Below, in pieces: positions 38,539 to 48,750 of a stretch of DNA of 64,000 nt. The notes under the pieces are model-generated. The model was not told the origin of the DNA. It worked only from the letters and a program-made list of their open reading frames with translations, and did not search any database. Source of the DNA: Pseudodesulfovibrio nedwellii (GTDB lineage Bacteria > Desulfobacterota > Desulfovibrionia > Desulfovibrionales > Desulfovibrionaceae). The position numbers were made by a program, and so were the translations under genes. The stretch spans positions 491,501-555,500 of the forward strand of contig NZ_AP026709.1 in the NCBI RefSeq assembly GCF_027923765.1, given 5' to 3'. Every line of letters begins with the position of its first letter. Within the stretch, counting starts at the first letter, position 1.

Positions 38539-39651
38539 TTATTTACGAAGTCGTTGGGCTAGGGTTTGTGCTCGAAGGTAGCGAAGCTTTTCACCGGACT
38601 TTGCACCGAGGTTTCTATCTTCCGGCCTTAGCTTTACAGCAAGGATAGTCGTCAGGTTTCTGAGGGCATGGCTTCGGAAGTCTTTGTCCTGGTCGACGCG
38701 CACGAGTTCAAAGAGAGGGGCCAGCACGCCTGAAAGGTGGGCGTCCATGAGAAGGTCAACCTTGGTGCCTGATCGGAGTTCGTCATATCGGGCTGCGATC
38801 ATGTGCCACTGCGCGGCTTTTATTCCAGCGGTTTTGAGACGGTTTGATAACCTGACTCGGCGAGCAAGAGTTTTTGCAAGGGGAATCCCTGCGTGATCAT
38901 GACCATGGTGGCTTGGAAGTTTTTCTTTTGAAGTCAACGTCTTGCCAAGATCATGGCAGAGTCCCATCCAGACGGCTGTTGTGTTTCCGGCCAAAGAGTC
39001 CATGGTCCGGCAAATGTGTTCAAGGACATGGGTGTCATGGTAAGGAGTTGGACCTGCCGGTATGGTTGAAGCATTGTGAAGTTCATCAAACCATGGGGAC
39101 AGGCAATCGGTCTCAGAAAGTAGGCGAAGAAAATTACCCGGAGCCGGTGCTGCAAGCATTTTGTACACTTCCTGACCAATACGATCTGGTGCCAGAGAGG
39201 TGAGTTGGTCTGATTTGGCGACGGCTCGCATAGTCTCTTTCAACTCGTCATGCGGCGTGAATTCAGGAAGCTGTGCCCAGAATCGGGCTGCGCGGAATAC
39301 CCTGAGAGGGTCAGTGTAGAAAGCCTGCTCGGAAGCCGGACGAAGAATTTTATCGTGGAGATCTTTCAGCCCTTTTGGGTGGCAGATCAATTCGCCGTCT
39401 TCATTCAGAAGTTGAGCATTGACAGTTAGGTCACGGGATTTTAACTCTTTAGAGAGCGGGGTTGCTCGCGGGAATGAGAATTCCGTTCTGTCCAATATGA
39501 AGACCGGGAACGCCAAGCCGACTTCATTAGCGGCAGGAAAGGCTTTCATAAATTCATCACGGGTTGCATCCATGACAAGATAATCTCTGTCGTGGATTGT
39601 CCTGCCGAGCAGGAGATCGCGGACAGCGCCGCCAGCCAAGTAAATTCGCAT
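38539..39651 (-). CDS. cca: CCA-adding tRNA nucleotidyltransferase with HD domain
   Basis: 370 residues. The nucleotidyltransferase head has GGAVRDLLLGR and the metal Asp pair in HDRDYLVM (Asp21, Asp23), then the RRA-like arginine block DPLRVFRAARF, and a C-terminal HD domain with HDLGKT. The family adds or repairs the 3' CCA of tRNAs. The frame stays open to 39738, but that would overlap the divergent birA gene; the ATG at 39651 gives the usual MRIYLAGGAVRD beginning. Confidence 0.9.
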   Translation of the reverse strand: MRIYLAGGAVRDLLLGRTIHDRDYLVMDATRDEFMKAFPAANEVGLAFPVFILDRTEFSFPRATPLSKELKSRDLTVNAQLLNEDGELICHPKGLKDLHDKILRPASEQAFYTDPLRVFRAARFWAQLPEFTPHDELKETMRAVAKSDQLTSLAPDRIGQEVYKMLAAPAPGNFLRLLSETDCLSPWFDELHNASTIPAGPTPYHDTHVLEHICRTMDSLAGNTTAVWMGLCHDLGKTLTSKEKLPSHHGHDHAGIPLAKTLARRVRLSNRLKTAGIKAAQWHMIAARYDELRSGTKVDLLMDAHLSGVLAPLFELVRVDQDKDFRSHALRNLTTILAVKLRPEDRNLGAKSGEKLRYLRAQTLAQRLRK

Positions 39652-39678
39652 GACCGACACAATAGCATAAGGTAACTC

Positions 39679-40575
39679 ATGATTCCACAAGGTATTTTTC
39701 TCCCGGAAGGAACGCCGGAAGAGTTGGCCGCAAACCACAAGGTATGGAGCGCGGATGTCGCTTCTTTGGGGCCGTGGCGGCCTTGTGGTGATGACTGTGG
39801 CGAAAACCAGGGGTGGCTCCGTGCTCGTCAGGATTCAGAGTCAACAATTATTGTTACTCAACAGTGCGGGACGACAATGGAGTTGGCCCGTGAGATGGTG
39901 GGAAATGGTCTCTTGGGCGAATGGGGGGCTGTTGTCAGCGTTGTGCAGGATGGCGGCAGAGGGCAGCTTCGTCGGCCATGGGTATCCATGCCTGGCAACA
40001 TGCATGCTTCTATTGTTTTGCCAAAGCCGCCGACAGCAGGGCCATGGGCTGAATCTTTGACAAACTTGTTGCCGTTAGTTGCTGGGGCTTTGTTTGCCAA
40101 TGTTTTGGAGTCTCTGGGAGCCTCAATTCAGCTCAAGTGGCCGAACGATATTCTTCAAAATGGTCGAAAAGTGGGTGGAATGCTCATAGAAGAGCGAAAC
40201 GGAATCATAATTTTGGGACTAGGACTGAACCTCGTAGGATGTCCTGAAGATACGCTAATGCGTGAAGATTGTTCGGCTCCTGCGGGGACTGTCGCAATTC
40301 CATCCTTCTCAGGCGGTCCGTTGACTCTCCTTGAAACCCTTGTAAGTCGTGGGGAAAATGTGTATGCAGTCATGCTCGACGAGATTCCGCCTACTCAGTT
40401 CATTCGTATGATTGAGAACAGGCTGGCTTGGATGGGACAAACCATTCAGGTCCGTGAAGGGAACCTAGATCCATATGAGGCCGTGATAGTGGGCCTTTCC
40501 CCTCAAGGTGGGCTCGTTGTTTTACGTGGTGGAGAAGAAACGGTTTTGTTTTCAGGGTCGATTTCTCCTCTCTAA
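39679..40575 (+). CDS. birA: biotin-protein ligase BirA (no DNA-binding domain)
   Basis: 298 residues. The N-terminal 50 residues are unlike the winged helix of E. coli BirA, so this is a monofunctional ligase. The active site is visible in DGGRGQLRRPW (91-101), SMPGNMHAS, KWPNDIL and KVGGMLIEE, and a short SH3-like C-terminal domain follows. It is immediately followed by pyruvate carboxylase, its probable substrate. Regulation by biotin through this protein is not expected without a DNA-binding part. Confidence 0.9.
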   Translation: MIPQGIFLPEGTPEELAANHKVWSADVASLGPWRPCGDDCGENQGWLRARQDSESTIIVTQQCGTTMELAREMVGNGLLGEWGAVVSVVQDGGRGQLRRPWVSMPGNMHASIVLPKPPTAGPWAESLTNLLPLVAGALFANVLESLGASIQLKWPNDILQNGRKVGGMLIEERNGIIILGLGLNLVGCPEDTLMREDCSAPAGTVAIPSFSGGPLTLLETLVSRGENVYAVMLDEIPPTQFIRMIENRLAWMGQTIQVREGNLDPYEAVIVGLSPQGGLVVLRGGEETVLFSGSISPL

Positions 40576-40634
40576 ATCCCGTTTGTTGCGGGGCGGTGCA
40601 ATGCCGTGTGTAGTTATTTCTTTCTAGGAGACCA

Positions 40635-43600
40635 GTGAGTTCCATGAAGCCGAAGTCCTTTGAAGAGGTTCTTGAAGAGGTCAAAGGGAAGCGTATACTT
40701 GTAGCCAACCGGGGTATCCCGGCTCGGCGCATTTGTCGCTCCATTACCGAAATGTTCAACGCGAAGGCGATTATGACCGCCACAGATGTTGATAAAACCT
40801 CCCCCGCGACGTCGGGAGCCAATGAGCTGCTTATGCTTGGTTCCGACCCTCGTGCTTATCTCGATCTGGACCGAGTCATCCGTGAAGCCAAAGCTAAAGA
40901 TGTTGTTGCCATTCATCCCGGTTGGGGATTTGGTGCGGAGGACGATTCTTTCCCTGCCAAATGCAAGGAAGCTGGGATTATCTTCATCGGCCCAGAGCAG
41001 GAGCCAATGCGCATCCTTGGTAACAAGGTTGCTGTCCGTAAGCTTGCCATTGAGCAAGGGGTACCAGTTGTTCCCGGTTCCGAAGGGGCTGTGTCCATTC
41101 CCGAGGCTCGAGAAATAGCCAAGGAAATCGGATTTCCCGTTATGCTCAAAGCTGAAGGCGGCGGTGGTGGCCGTGGTATTTACGAAGTCTATCAGGATGA
41201 AGATCTTGAAAACGCTTTTTCCAAAGCATCCGCACTGGCGCAAGCCTCGTTTGGCAATCCGCGTCTCTATGTTGAAAAATTGCTGACTTCTGTTCGTCAT
41301 ATTGAGATTCAGGTTATCTCTGATCAGTATGGCAATATTTTTTGTCTGGATGAACGAGATTGTTCAGTCCAGCGTAATCATCAGAAACTTATTGAGATCA
41401 CTCCGTCTCCATGGCCCAAGTACACTGAGGAACTGCGTGCTCAGCTCAAGGAGTATTCAAGACGTCTTGTGTCGGCAGTAGGGTATTATTCTTTGGCCAC
41501 CGTTGAATTCCTGGTGGATACTGATGGTGTTCCGTTCCTTATCGAAGTTAACACCCGTTTGCAGGTGGAACACGGTATTACTGAATGCCGATACGGTATC
41601 GATTTGGTCGAAGAGCAGATTGCCATTGCTTTTGGCTCCAAACTGCGTCTGAATGAAAAAGATACCAAGCCTTACCAGTGGGCCATGCAGTGTCGTATTA
41701 ACTGCGAAGATCCTCAAAAGAATTTTGAACCCAACTCCGGTCGTATTACCCGATATGTTTCTCCGGGTGGTCAGGGTATTCGTATCGACTCCTGTATTGG
41801 TGATGGTTACCGTTTTCCGTCTAATTATGATTCCGCAGCTTCCCTGCTTATATCCTACGGTAACTCATGGAACAAAGTCGTTGCCTTGATGAAGCGTTCC
41901 TTGCGCGAATATATGATTGGTGGGCTGAAAACGACGCTTCCATTCCATCGCAAGATTATTGATCAGAAGAAGTTTGTGGACGCTGATTATGATACTAATT
42001 TCGTGCGTCAGAATTATACTGAGCTTATGGACTATTCAGACCGTGAGCCTGATTTTCTTCGCATGATGAGGCTTGTTGCCGAGATTTCGGCCCTGGGTCA
42101 CAACAAGTATGTTCAGTTGGGCGAATACCGTGGGCGTGAAGATAAACGGGTTGGTCGTTTCGAATTGGTCGAGCCTCCCGAAAGATCTACCGGGTTTGAA
42201 TCCCATTTTTCACGGGAAATGGACCGGGATGCGATTCTCGATACACTGCGTACGGATCGTGAAAGCGGCATCGTTCATATGACGGATACCACCACGCGTG
42301 ATATCACCCAGTCGAACAGTGGTAACCGCTTTCGTTTGGCCGAGGATCGTATTGTCGGCCCTTCGTTGGATAAATGTGGTTTCTTCTCCCTTGAGAACGG
42401 TGGCGGAGCTCATTTCCATGTGGCTATGCTCGCGAACATGACTTACCCATTTGCCGAAGCGGCAGAATGGAATAAATTCGCACCGAATACGCTCAAGCAA
42501 ATTCTCGTTCGCTCTACTAATGTATTGGGTTATAAGCCCCAGCCGAAAAATGTCATGCGACTGACCGGCGAGATGATCAATGAGCACTATGAAATTATTC
42601 GTTGCTTTGATTTCCTGAATCATGTTGAGAATATGCGGCCTTTTGCAGAGGTCGCCATGAATTCCACGCGTAATATCTTTGAACCTGCCATTTCATTGTC
42701 TTGGGCCAAAGGCTTTGGCGTAGATCGGTACCTGCAGGTGACTGATTCCATCATCGCCATGTGCGCCGAGGCCGGTGGTGTCACCAAGAAGCAGGCCGAG
42801 AAGATGATTATTCTTGGTCTTAAGGATATGGCTGGCGTTTGTCCGCCCAGATTCATGCGAGAACTTATCTCCACCATCCGAGCTAAGTACCCGGAATTGG
42901 TTATTCACAGCCATCGTCATTATACAGATGGGCTGTTTGTTCCCACCATGGGAGCAGCCGCTGAGGCTGGAGCACATATTGTGGATGTGGCTATCGGTGC
43001 ATCCGTGCGTTGGTACGGTCAAGGCGAAGTTCTGTCCACCGCCGCATATATTGAAGATGAGATCGGCCTGAAAACGCATCTTGATAAGGAAATGATTCGG
43101 GCGACCAATTTCAAGCTCAAGCAGATCATGCCATATTATGATCGTTATACCGCGCCGTATTTTCAGGGCATTGATCATGATGTTGTTCGCCATGGTATGC
43201 CGGGCGGTGCAACTTCTTCGTCACAGGAAGGCGCTCTCAAGCAAGGGTACATCAAGCTCTTGCCTTATATGCTGAAGTTCCTTGAAGGAACCCGTAAAGT
43301 TGTTCGTTATCACGATGTTACTCCCGGTTCCCAGATTACCTGGAATACTGCCTTTTTGGCTGTAACTGGTGCATACAAGCGGGGCGGAAGTCGTGAAGTA
43401 CGGAGATTGCTGAATGTTTTGGATATCGTGACCCTGTGTAAGGAAGAAGAGCTTACCAGTCATGAGCGCGAAGCCAGACTCGCTCTGTATCGCGACTCCA
43501 ACGATGCTTTCCGTAACCTGTTGCTCGGCAAATTTGGCAAACTGCCTCTCGGTTTCCCGGCAGATTGGGTTTACCAGTCTGCGTTTGGTAAAGGGTGGGA

Positions 43601-44345
43601 GATTGCCATTAAGGAGCGCACTGAGGAATCTCCATTGACCACATTGGTCGATGTTGATTTGGACGCGGAAAGGCAAGCCTTGCAAACCCGTTTGCATCGG
43701 CAGCCTACAGAAGAAGAATTCGTTATGTATCTTAATCATCCCGGTGATGCTATTTCGACTATCGATTTCTGTGAGAAGTTCGGCAACATCAACAATCTGC
43801 CCGTCGATGTTTGGTTTGAAGGGTTGGAAAAGGGTGAAGTTCTGCATTTCCAGGGCAATTGCATGAAGCCTCACCGGATGCGTATTTTGGATATCTCTGA
43901 GCCAGATGAGAACGGCATGGCCGTTGTCAGATATGTTCTCGATTCTGAAATTATGAGTCACCAGGTCAAGGTTGCTGAGCCGGATGTCGGTGGTAAGGAA
44001 GCGACAGAGATGGCTGACCCGACCAATGATTATCATGTCGGTTCGCCGAGTAACGGTGATTTGTGGGTGACGCACGTTAGACCTGGCGACAAAGTTAAGG
44101 CGGGCGAAGAGCTCTTCAATATCTCCATCATGAAACAGGAGAAAGCCGTAACCGCAAAAGTAGACAGTACTGTCAGACGTGTTATCAAGTCCGCTAAATA
44201 CACCGAGGATAAAAAGATGATTCCGGTGGTTGAAGGTGAATTGATTGTTGAACTTGGTCCTGAAGTCGGAGTCTGTCCGACGTGTAAGTTCGATGTCCCT
44301 GGCGAGGAGTGTAACTTCTGTCCGAACTGCGGTCAGAAAATTTAA
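40635..44345 (+). CDS. pyc: pyruvate carboxylase with C-terminal zinc ribbon
   Basis: 1236 residues in one chain: biotin carboxylase (about 10-475, ATP-grasp GGGGRG, VEKLLTSVRHIE), a carboxyltransferase domain (about 560-1010, with SHRHYTDG and metal-binding residues), a linker and a biotinyl domain. The biotin lysine is Lys1167, in the unusual context SIMKQE instead of AMKM. A zinc-ribbon-like tail C1214-x2-C1217 ... C1229-x2-C1232 follows, which ordinary pyruvate carboxylases lack. The start is either GTG 40635 (AGGAG 4 bases upstream) or ATG 40644. The preceding gene is the biotin ligase. Confidence 0.9.
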   Translation: MSSMKPKSFEEVLEEVKGKRILVANRGIPARRICRSITEMFNAKAIMTATDVDKTSPATSGANELLMLGSDPRAYLDLDRVIREAKAKDVVAIHPGWGFGAEDDSFPAKCKEAGIIFIGPEQEPMRILGNKVAVRKLAIEQGVPVVPGSEGAVSIPEAREIAKEIGFPVMLKAEGGGGGRGIYEVYQDEDLENAFSKASALAQASFGNPRLYVEKLLTSVRHIEIQVISDQYGNIFCLDERDCSVQRNHQKLIEITPSPWPKYTEELRAQLKEYSRRLVSAVGYYSLATVEFLVDTDGVPFLIEVNTRLQVEHGITECRYGIDLVEEQIAIAFGSKLRLNEKDTKPYQWAMQCRINCEDPQKNFEPNSGRITRYVSPGGQGIRIDSCIGDGYRFPSNYDSAASLLISYGNSWNKVVALMKRSLREYMIGGLKTTLPFHRKIIDQKKFVDADYDTNFVRQNYTELMDYSDREPDFLRMMRLVAEISALGHNKYVQLGEYRGREDKRVGRFELVEPPERSTGFESHFSREMDRDAILDTLRTDRESGIVHMTDTTTRDITQSNSGNRFRLAEDRIVGPSLDKCGFFSLENGGGAHFHVAMLANMTYPFAEAAEWNKFAPNTLKQILVRSTNVLGYKPQPKNVMRLTGEMINEHYEIIRCFDFLNHVENMRPFAEVAMNSTRNIFEPAISLSWAKGFGVDRYLQVTDSIIAMCAEAGGVTKKQAEKMIILGLKDMAGVCPPRFMRELISTIRAKYPELVIHSHRHYTDGLFVPTMGAAAEAGAHIVDVAIGASVRWYGQGEVLSTAAYIEDEIGLKTHLDKEMIRATNFKLKQIMPYYDRYTAPYFQGIDHDVVRHGMPGGATSSSQEGALKQGYIKLLPYMLKFLEGTRKVVRYHDVTPGSQITWNTAFLAVTGAYKRGGSREVRRLLNVLDIVTLCKEEELTSHEREARLALYRDSNDAFRNLLLGKFGKLPLGFPADWVYQSAFGKGWEIAIKERTEESPLTTLVDVDLDAERQALQTRLHRQPTEEEFVMYLNHPGDAISTIDFCEKFGNINNLPVDVWFEGLEKGEVLHFQGNCMKPHRMRILDISEPDENGMAVVRYVLDSEIMSHQVKVAEPDVGGKEATEMADPTNDYHVGSPSNGDLWVTHVRPGDKVKAGEELFNISIMKQEKAVTAKVDSTVRRVIKSAKYTEDKKMIPVVEGELIVELGPEVGVCPTCKFDVPGEECNFCPNCGQKI

Positions 44346-44703
44346 GAAATTTGTTAAGTATAATAAATTGGTCTAGTTTATAAAATTAAGCTCGACGAAA
44401 TGAGTATTGCGGTAATTTGTAGGCCGACGCGTAGTAACTACGCGTCGGCCTTGTTTTTTGGGGAAATTAGAGATGTTGTTTCCCTGTGCTTTGAGTGTGA
44501 AAAATGATTTGATATGCGATTTTTTGGGCCAGTGGTCCAACCAATAGTTTCATTGACGAATAGGTCTGATACCCTGTAAGCGGGAACTCGAAGCTCAAGT
44601 CTTGATTGTTCTTTTTAGTATTAAATCTAAATAGTAGAAAGTTAGAGACCTCGGAGCGGAGAGAGAATCTTATCCGTTTACCGCAGGGACTTTCCAGGAG
44701 GAA
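44346..44703 (+). other. intergenic stretch pyc-ppsA: terminator and promoter region
   Basis: No gene seen. It contains the terminator at 44421-44457 and a possible ppsA promoter with TTGACG at 44553-44558 and TGTAAG at 44575-44580 (16-base spacing). The promoter is only a weak match at the -10. Confidence 0.5.
44421..44457 (+). terminator. terminator of pyc
   Basis: A 14-bp perfect stem (44421-44434 with 44438-44451) and a TAA loop, followed by TTGTTTTTT. Confidence 0.92.
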
Positions 44704-44706
44704 ATG

Positions 44707-47700
44707 ATGGCCAAGACCCAGAAAAAGCCCGCCGAAAAGGCATCTGCCAGCAAAGTTGGGGCGAAAACTGAGAGTCTCGAACAGAAGTTGGTCCTGAATG
44801 GGGCTGACATCAAGAAGATCGGTGAAGAAGCCGAACTTCTCGTAGGCGGAAAGAACTACAACACCGCCATCATCAGCCAGGTTGCAGGGATCAGGGCTCC
44901 TGAATTCCGGGCGATCTCATCTCATGTCTTTCATCATATCCTCGATGAGACCAAGGTCAACGCCGCTGTTGTCCGCGCCACTGTGGACAAGGAATACAAC
45001 AAGGTTGACTGGACTTCCGACGAAGTTAACGAAGACTCCGAATATTTACAGCAGTTTGTGCGTGATGTTGGCAAGAAGGTTCGTGAGCAGTCTGAAAAGC
45101 AGTCTGGAACCCCCATCAAGCTGCGCACCTTTATTAATAATGTTGTAGAAGGGTTTGCAACTTCTCCTGAAGGCATTGATCAGCTCCGCATGCGTTCGGT
45201 TCTGGTTCAGTCCGCTATTTTGTCCGTTGAAATTCCTGTCAAAATTGGCAAGGAAGTCATGGGCGCATATAATTCTATATGTAAAGAAGCCGGTATGGAT
45301 GATGTTCCTGTTGCCGTGCGTTCTTCCGCTGCCGGTGAAGATAGCCGCAAGAAGGCTTTTGCCGGATTGCAGGATACCTATCTGAATATTGTTGGCGCTG
45401 ATGAGTGCCTTGAAGCATACCATTGGGATTGCGCTTCCGCATACAATCTCCGTTCTATGACCTATCGCCGTGAGGCCATTCTTGATGCCATTACAAAGGC
45501 TGAGGAAACCGGTGATGTTGCCATTGCCGAACTCGCCAAGAAAGAGTGGGCTATTGAGCATACCTCTTTGTCTGTGTGCATCATGCGCATGATCAACCCG
45601 GTTATTTCGGGTACAGCGTTCAGCGCGGATACGGCCACAGGTTGCCGTGGTACTGATCGGAATGATCTAGTGTCCATTGATGCCAGTTACGGTTTAGGTG
45701 AGGCTGTTGTCGGCGGCATGGTTACTCCTGATAAATTTTATGTATTCCAGCGTGATGGTGGACGTGAAGTCGTCATTCGTTACATGGGCTGCAAAGAAAA
45801 GAAGATTATTTACAAGGAAGACGGCAGCGGGACCCAAGTGGTCAAGGTGCCTGAGAATGAAGTTTATCGATGGGCTCTTTCCATTGCGCAAGCTGAGGTG
45901 GTTGCGCAGGGTGTGCGAGCTATTTCCAAGGCGTATGGCGGCATGATCATGGACTCTGAGTTCTGCATCGACAAGTCTGATCGACTCTGGTTTGTTCAGG
46001 CTCGTCCCGAGACTCGTTGGAATGAGGACATCGAACAGCATCCTAATACAATCTTTATGCGTCGCCTTGAAGTTGATAAGAAGGCCATTGCTTCGGCCGA
46101 AGTCATTCTTGAGGGCAACGGTGCTTCCCGTGGAGCAGGACAGGGTACGGTCAAGTATCTTCGTTCCGCTCTTGAATTGAATAAAATCAACAAAGGCGAC
46201 ATCTTGGCCGCCGAGCGCACTGACCCGGACATGGTTCCCGGTATGCGTGTTGCATCCGCTATTCTCGCCGATGTCGGTGGTGACACGAGTCACGCAGCCA
46301 TTACTTCTCGTGAATTGGGTATTCCGGCTATTATTGGTATCCAGCGTCTTGAGTCCTTGCGGTCTCTTGATGGGCAGCAGGTTACGGTCGATGGTTCCCG
46401 AGGTAAGGTTTACCGCGGAGAATTGCCACTGGTCGAAGTAGGCGGTGAAATTAATGTTGCAGAACTGCCTGCCACCAAGACGAAAGTCGGTCTGATTTTG
46501 GCTGATGTCGGTCAGGCGTTGTTCCTGTCTCGTCTTCGTGATGTGCCTGATTTTGAGATCGGGTTGCTTCGTGCCGAGTTCATGCTTGGTAACATTGGTG
46601 TTCATCCTATGGCTCTTGAAGCTTATGACAAGGATGTTCTGAATGATCTGGTGGAAGAGAAAATCCAGCAGATGGATATGCGGCTGACTAAAGTCATGAA
46701 AGAACAGCTTGCGTCTGGTTTGATTACTATGCCGCTCAAACTTCGTGAATACGTTGGTCTTATTACCGGCCTGACTTCTAAGATGGAAGCTTTGGCAGAG
46801 CAGGAAAGTGCACGCAGTACGGACGAAGTTCTGGCCATGCATCGTCGCCTACGCGAGATGGATCACAAGTTGGATGATCACATTGCTTTGGCAACAGAAC
46901 GGCTTGATATCCTTAAGACGTCCATTGACGCTGAAGCTCACGTTGCTGTGGTTCTTGGGTATCATGATATGCTGGAAACCATGCCGGAGATCCGGTCTGA
47001 GGCGTGGACCATACGCCAGCAGCATGAAAAAATTGTGGCTGAATATGTTGAACGGCTGAAAGATGAACCTGAATTTTGTGCTTATCTCGACAAGATTATT
47101 AGTCTGCGAGAGGAAGTAGCCCTCAAGATGGGACTTAAGTCGGAGATGGATGAAGTGGCAACTTTGCCTGATCGCATTCGTCGTCTTCTCGAAACCCGAG
47201 GCTATACCACTGGTAAGGAAAATTACATTCAGACTTTGTCTCAGGGCTTGGCTCTTTTTGCCATGGCCTTTTACGGCAGCAATATCGTTTACCGAACCAC
47301 TGATTTCAAATCTAATGAATACCGGAACCTGCTTGGTGGGTTGTTGTTTGAAGCTCATGAAGACAACCCCATGATCGGATATCGTGGTGTATCACGTAAT
47401 ATTCATGATTGGGAACTGGAAGCCTTCAAACTTGCACGTGGCATTTATGGCAGTAAAAATCTGTCTATCATGTTCCCGTTTGTTCGTACTTTGGAAGAAG
47501 CCCGCTCCATGAAACGGTATCTCAAGCAGGTGCATAATCTGGAATCCGGTAAGGATGATCTTAAAGTTATTCTTATGGCGGAAATTCCGAGTAACGCGAT
47601 ATTGTGCAAGGAATTCCTCAAGGAAGTTGACGGGTTCTCCATCGGGTCAAATGATATGACACAGATGGTGCTGGCCACTGATCGTGACAATGCGAGTTTG

Positions 47701-48288
47701 CAGCATATCTACGACGAGGAAGATCCTGCCGTTGTCTGGGCCATCCTGTCTGCCATTTTTGCTGGACAGAAAGTTGGCAAAAAGGTCGGTTTCTGCGGTC
47801 AGGGTGTATCTAACAGCGTCATCCTGCGCGGATTGGTTGCCATTGCCGGTATTGTTTCCGCTTCGGTGGTTCCTGATACCTATCATCAAACCAAGGTTGA
47901 AATGGCCGCTATCGAGTCTGAAAATATTAAGACTCGTGACTTGGGTGCTTGGCTTAAGATGCAGCATATGAATAATCTTCAGGATTTGCTTGAAGCGAAT
48001 AGCTACGGGCACATCTTGAAGAAGTATAAGTCTCCCGAAGACTTCATGGAATGGTATGAGGGCGAACTTGACCGTTTCGGTGAGCAGCTTCGAGACCACA
48101 TTGAAACCCCCAAGGAAGAATTCTATCGTCAGGAGATGGAGCAATTCCGGGCCGTGTTCCATAAGCCAGTTATCTATGCCAGTTGGGATTGGCATAATAC
48201 TGTCACGGATGCTATGCGTCACGCTGGTTTTGAGTCCTTTGATGAACAAGAGGCTGCTCTTGAAGAGCAGCGTAAAAAGCAGTGGTAA
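44707..48288 (+). CDS. ppsA: phosphoenolpyruvate synthase (long form)
   Basis: Makes PEP from pyruvate and ATP. 1193 residues, about 400 more than E. coli PpsA. In order: Lys/Ala-rich N-terminus, PEP/pyruvate-binding ATP-grasp domain (about 40-440, with ARPETRW near its end), the swivelling phosphohistidine domain with the catalytic His in GGDTSHAAITSRELG, a long helical insert (about 600-800) and a TIM-barrel C-terminal domain with SIGSNDMTQM. Then follow about 130 extra C-terminal residues with no named domain. The barrel motif FCGQG replaces the usual FCGE, so the catalytic Cys is kept but the following Glu is Gln. AGGAGG precedes; the second of two ATGs (44707) has the better spacing. Confidence 0.88.
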   Translation: MAKTQKKPAEKASASKVGAKTESLEQKLVLNGADIKKIGEEAELLVGGKNYNTAIISQVAGIRAPEFRAISSHVFHHILDETKVNAAVVRATVDKEYNKVDWTSDEVNEDSEYLQQFVRDVGKKVREQSEKQSGTPIKLRTFINNVVEGFATSPEGIDQLRMRSVLVQSAILSVEIPVKIGKEVMGAYNSICKEAGMDDVPVAVRSSAAGEDSRKKAFAGLQDTYLNIVGADECLEAYHWDCASAYNLRSMTYRREAILDAITKAEETGDVAIAELAKKEWAIEHTSLSVCIMRMINPVISGTAFSADTATGCRGTDRNDLVSIDASYGLGEAVVGGMVTPDKFYVFQRDGGREVVIRYMGCKEKKIIYKEDGSGTQVVKVPENEVYRWALSIAQAEVVAQGVRAISKAYGGMIMDSEFCIDKSDRLWFVQARPETRWNEDIEQHPNTIFMRRLEVDKKAIASAEVILEGNGASRGAGQGTVKYLRSALELNKINKGDILAAERTDPDMVPGMRVASAILADVGGDTSHAAITSRELGIPAIIGIQRLESLRSLDGQQVTVDGSRGKVYRGELPLVEVGGEINVAELPATKTKVGLILADVGQALFLSRLRDVPDFEIGLLRAEFMLGNIGVHPMALEAYDKDVLNDLVEEKIQQMDMRLTKVMKEQLASGLITMPLKLREYVGLITGLTSKMEALAEQESARSTDEVLAMHRRLREMDHKLDDHIALATERLDILKTSIDAEAHVAVVLGYHDMLETMPEIRSEAWTIRQQHEKIVAEYVERLKDEPEFCAYLDKIISLREEVALKMGLKSEMDEVATLPDRIRRLLETRGYTTGKENYIQTLSQGLALFAMAFYGSNIVYRTTDFKSNEYRNLLGGLLFEAHEDNPMIGYRGVSRNIHDWELEAFKLARGIYGSKNLSIMFPFVRTLEEARSMKRYLKQVHNLESGKDDLKVILMAEIPSNAILCKEFLKEVDGFSIGSNDMTQMVLATDRDNASLQHIYDEEDPAVVWAILSAIFAGQKVGKKVGFCGQGVSNSVILRGLVAIAGIVSASVVPDTYHQTKVEMAAIESENIKTRDLGAWLKMQHMNNLQDLLEANSYGHILKKYKSPEDFMEWYEGELDRFGEQLRDHIETPKEEFYRQEMEQFRAVFHKPVIYASWDWHNTVTDAMRHAGFESFDEQEAALEEQRKKQW

Positions 48289-48311
48289 CAGACTGTATTA
48301 AATAAAAACAG

Positions 48312-48346
48312 AAAAGGCCCCTGTCCGAAGACGGGGGCCTTTTTTT
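48312..48346 (+). terminator. terminator of ppsA
   Basis: GGCCCCTGTC pairs with GACGGGGGCC (one mismatch) around CGAA, with flanking A and T runs. Confidence 0.88.
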
Positions 48347-48367
48347 ATCAAGTAAATTTGGTAATTG

Positions 48368-48661
48368 TCAGGCTATTTTGTCAGTAATGCTTCCGATCCC
48401 CGTATCCAGGGTAGAACTGATGGCTTGTTGAATATCGACATCTGTCCCGGTTGAGCTAAAATCTGTTCCGGCTCCAAAGAATTCTTCCGTTCTGGAGGCG
48501 ACTTCTAATCCGGCGACGGCTTGTTCCATGGAATCCACGCCTCTCGCGTTCATGCCGGAAGCGATTATACTGCTTTCTTCGCCGACGGATTCTGGGCCTG
48601 ATAGCATGTTGTCCATGGCAATGGACTGTACTGTGTCGGTTGAAATACTGATATCGGACAT
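48368..48661 (-). CDS. small Ser/Thr/Asp-rich protein near flaG
   Basis: 97 residues with no hydrophobic segment, rich in Ser, Thr, Asp and Met. No family recognised. GGAGG upstream of the ATG at 48661 makes it a credible gene; the frame extends further upstream without support. It follows flaG on the minus strand after a hairpin, so it may be cotranscribed or separately expressed. Confidence 0.6.
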   Translation of the reverse strand: MSDISISTDTVQSIAMDNMLSGPESVGEESSIIASGMNARGVDSMEQAVAGLEVASRTEEFFGAGTDFSSTGTDVDIQQAISSTLDTGIGSITDKIA

Positions 48662-48750
48662 GGAAGCCTCCGTTGTAATGGAATTCCTTGTCCTGAGTAT
48701 GCCCCAGTCATTTGGGGGTTGCAAGTTCGTTAGAAAAAGAAAACGCCATA

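Noticed and set aside
45694-46842. Open frame of 382 codons antisense to ppsA
   Set aside because: It lies wholly inside a well-supported gene on the other strand and has no recognisable domain.
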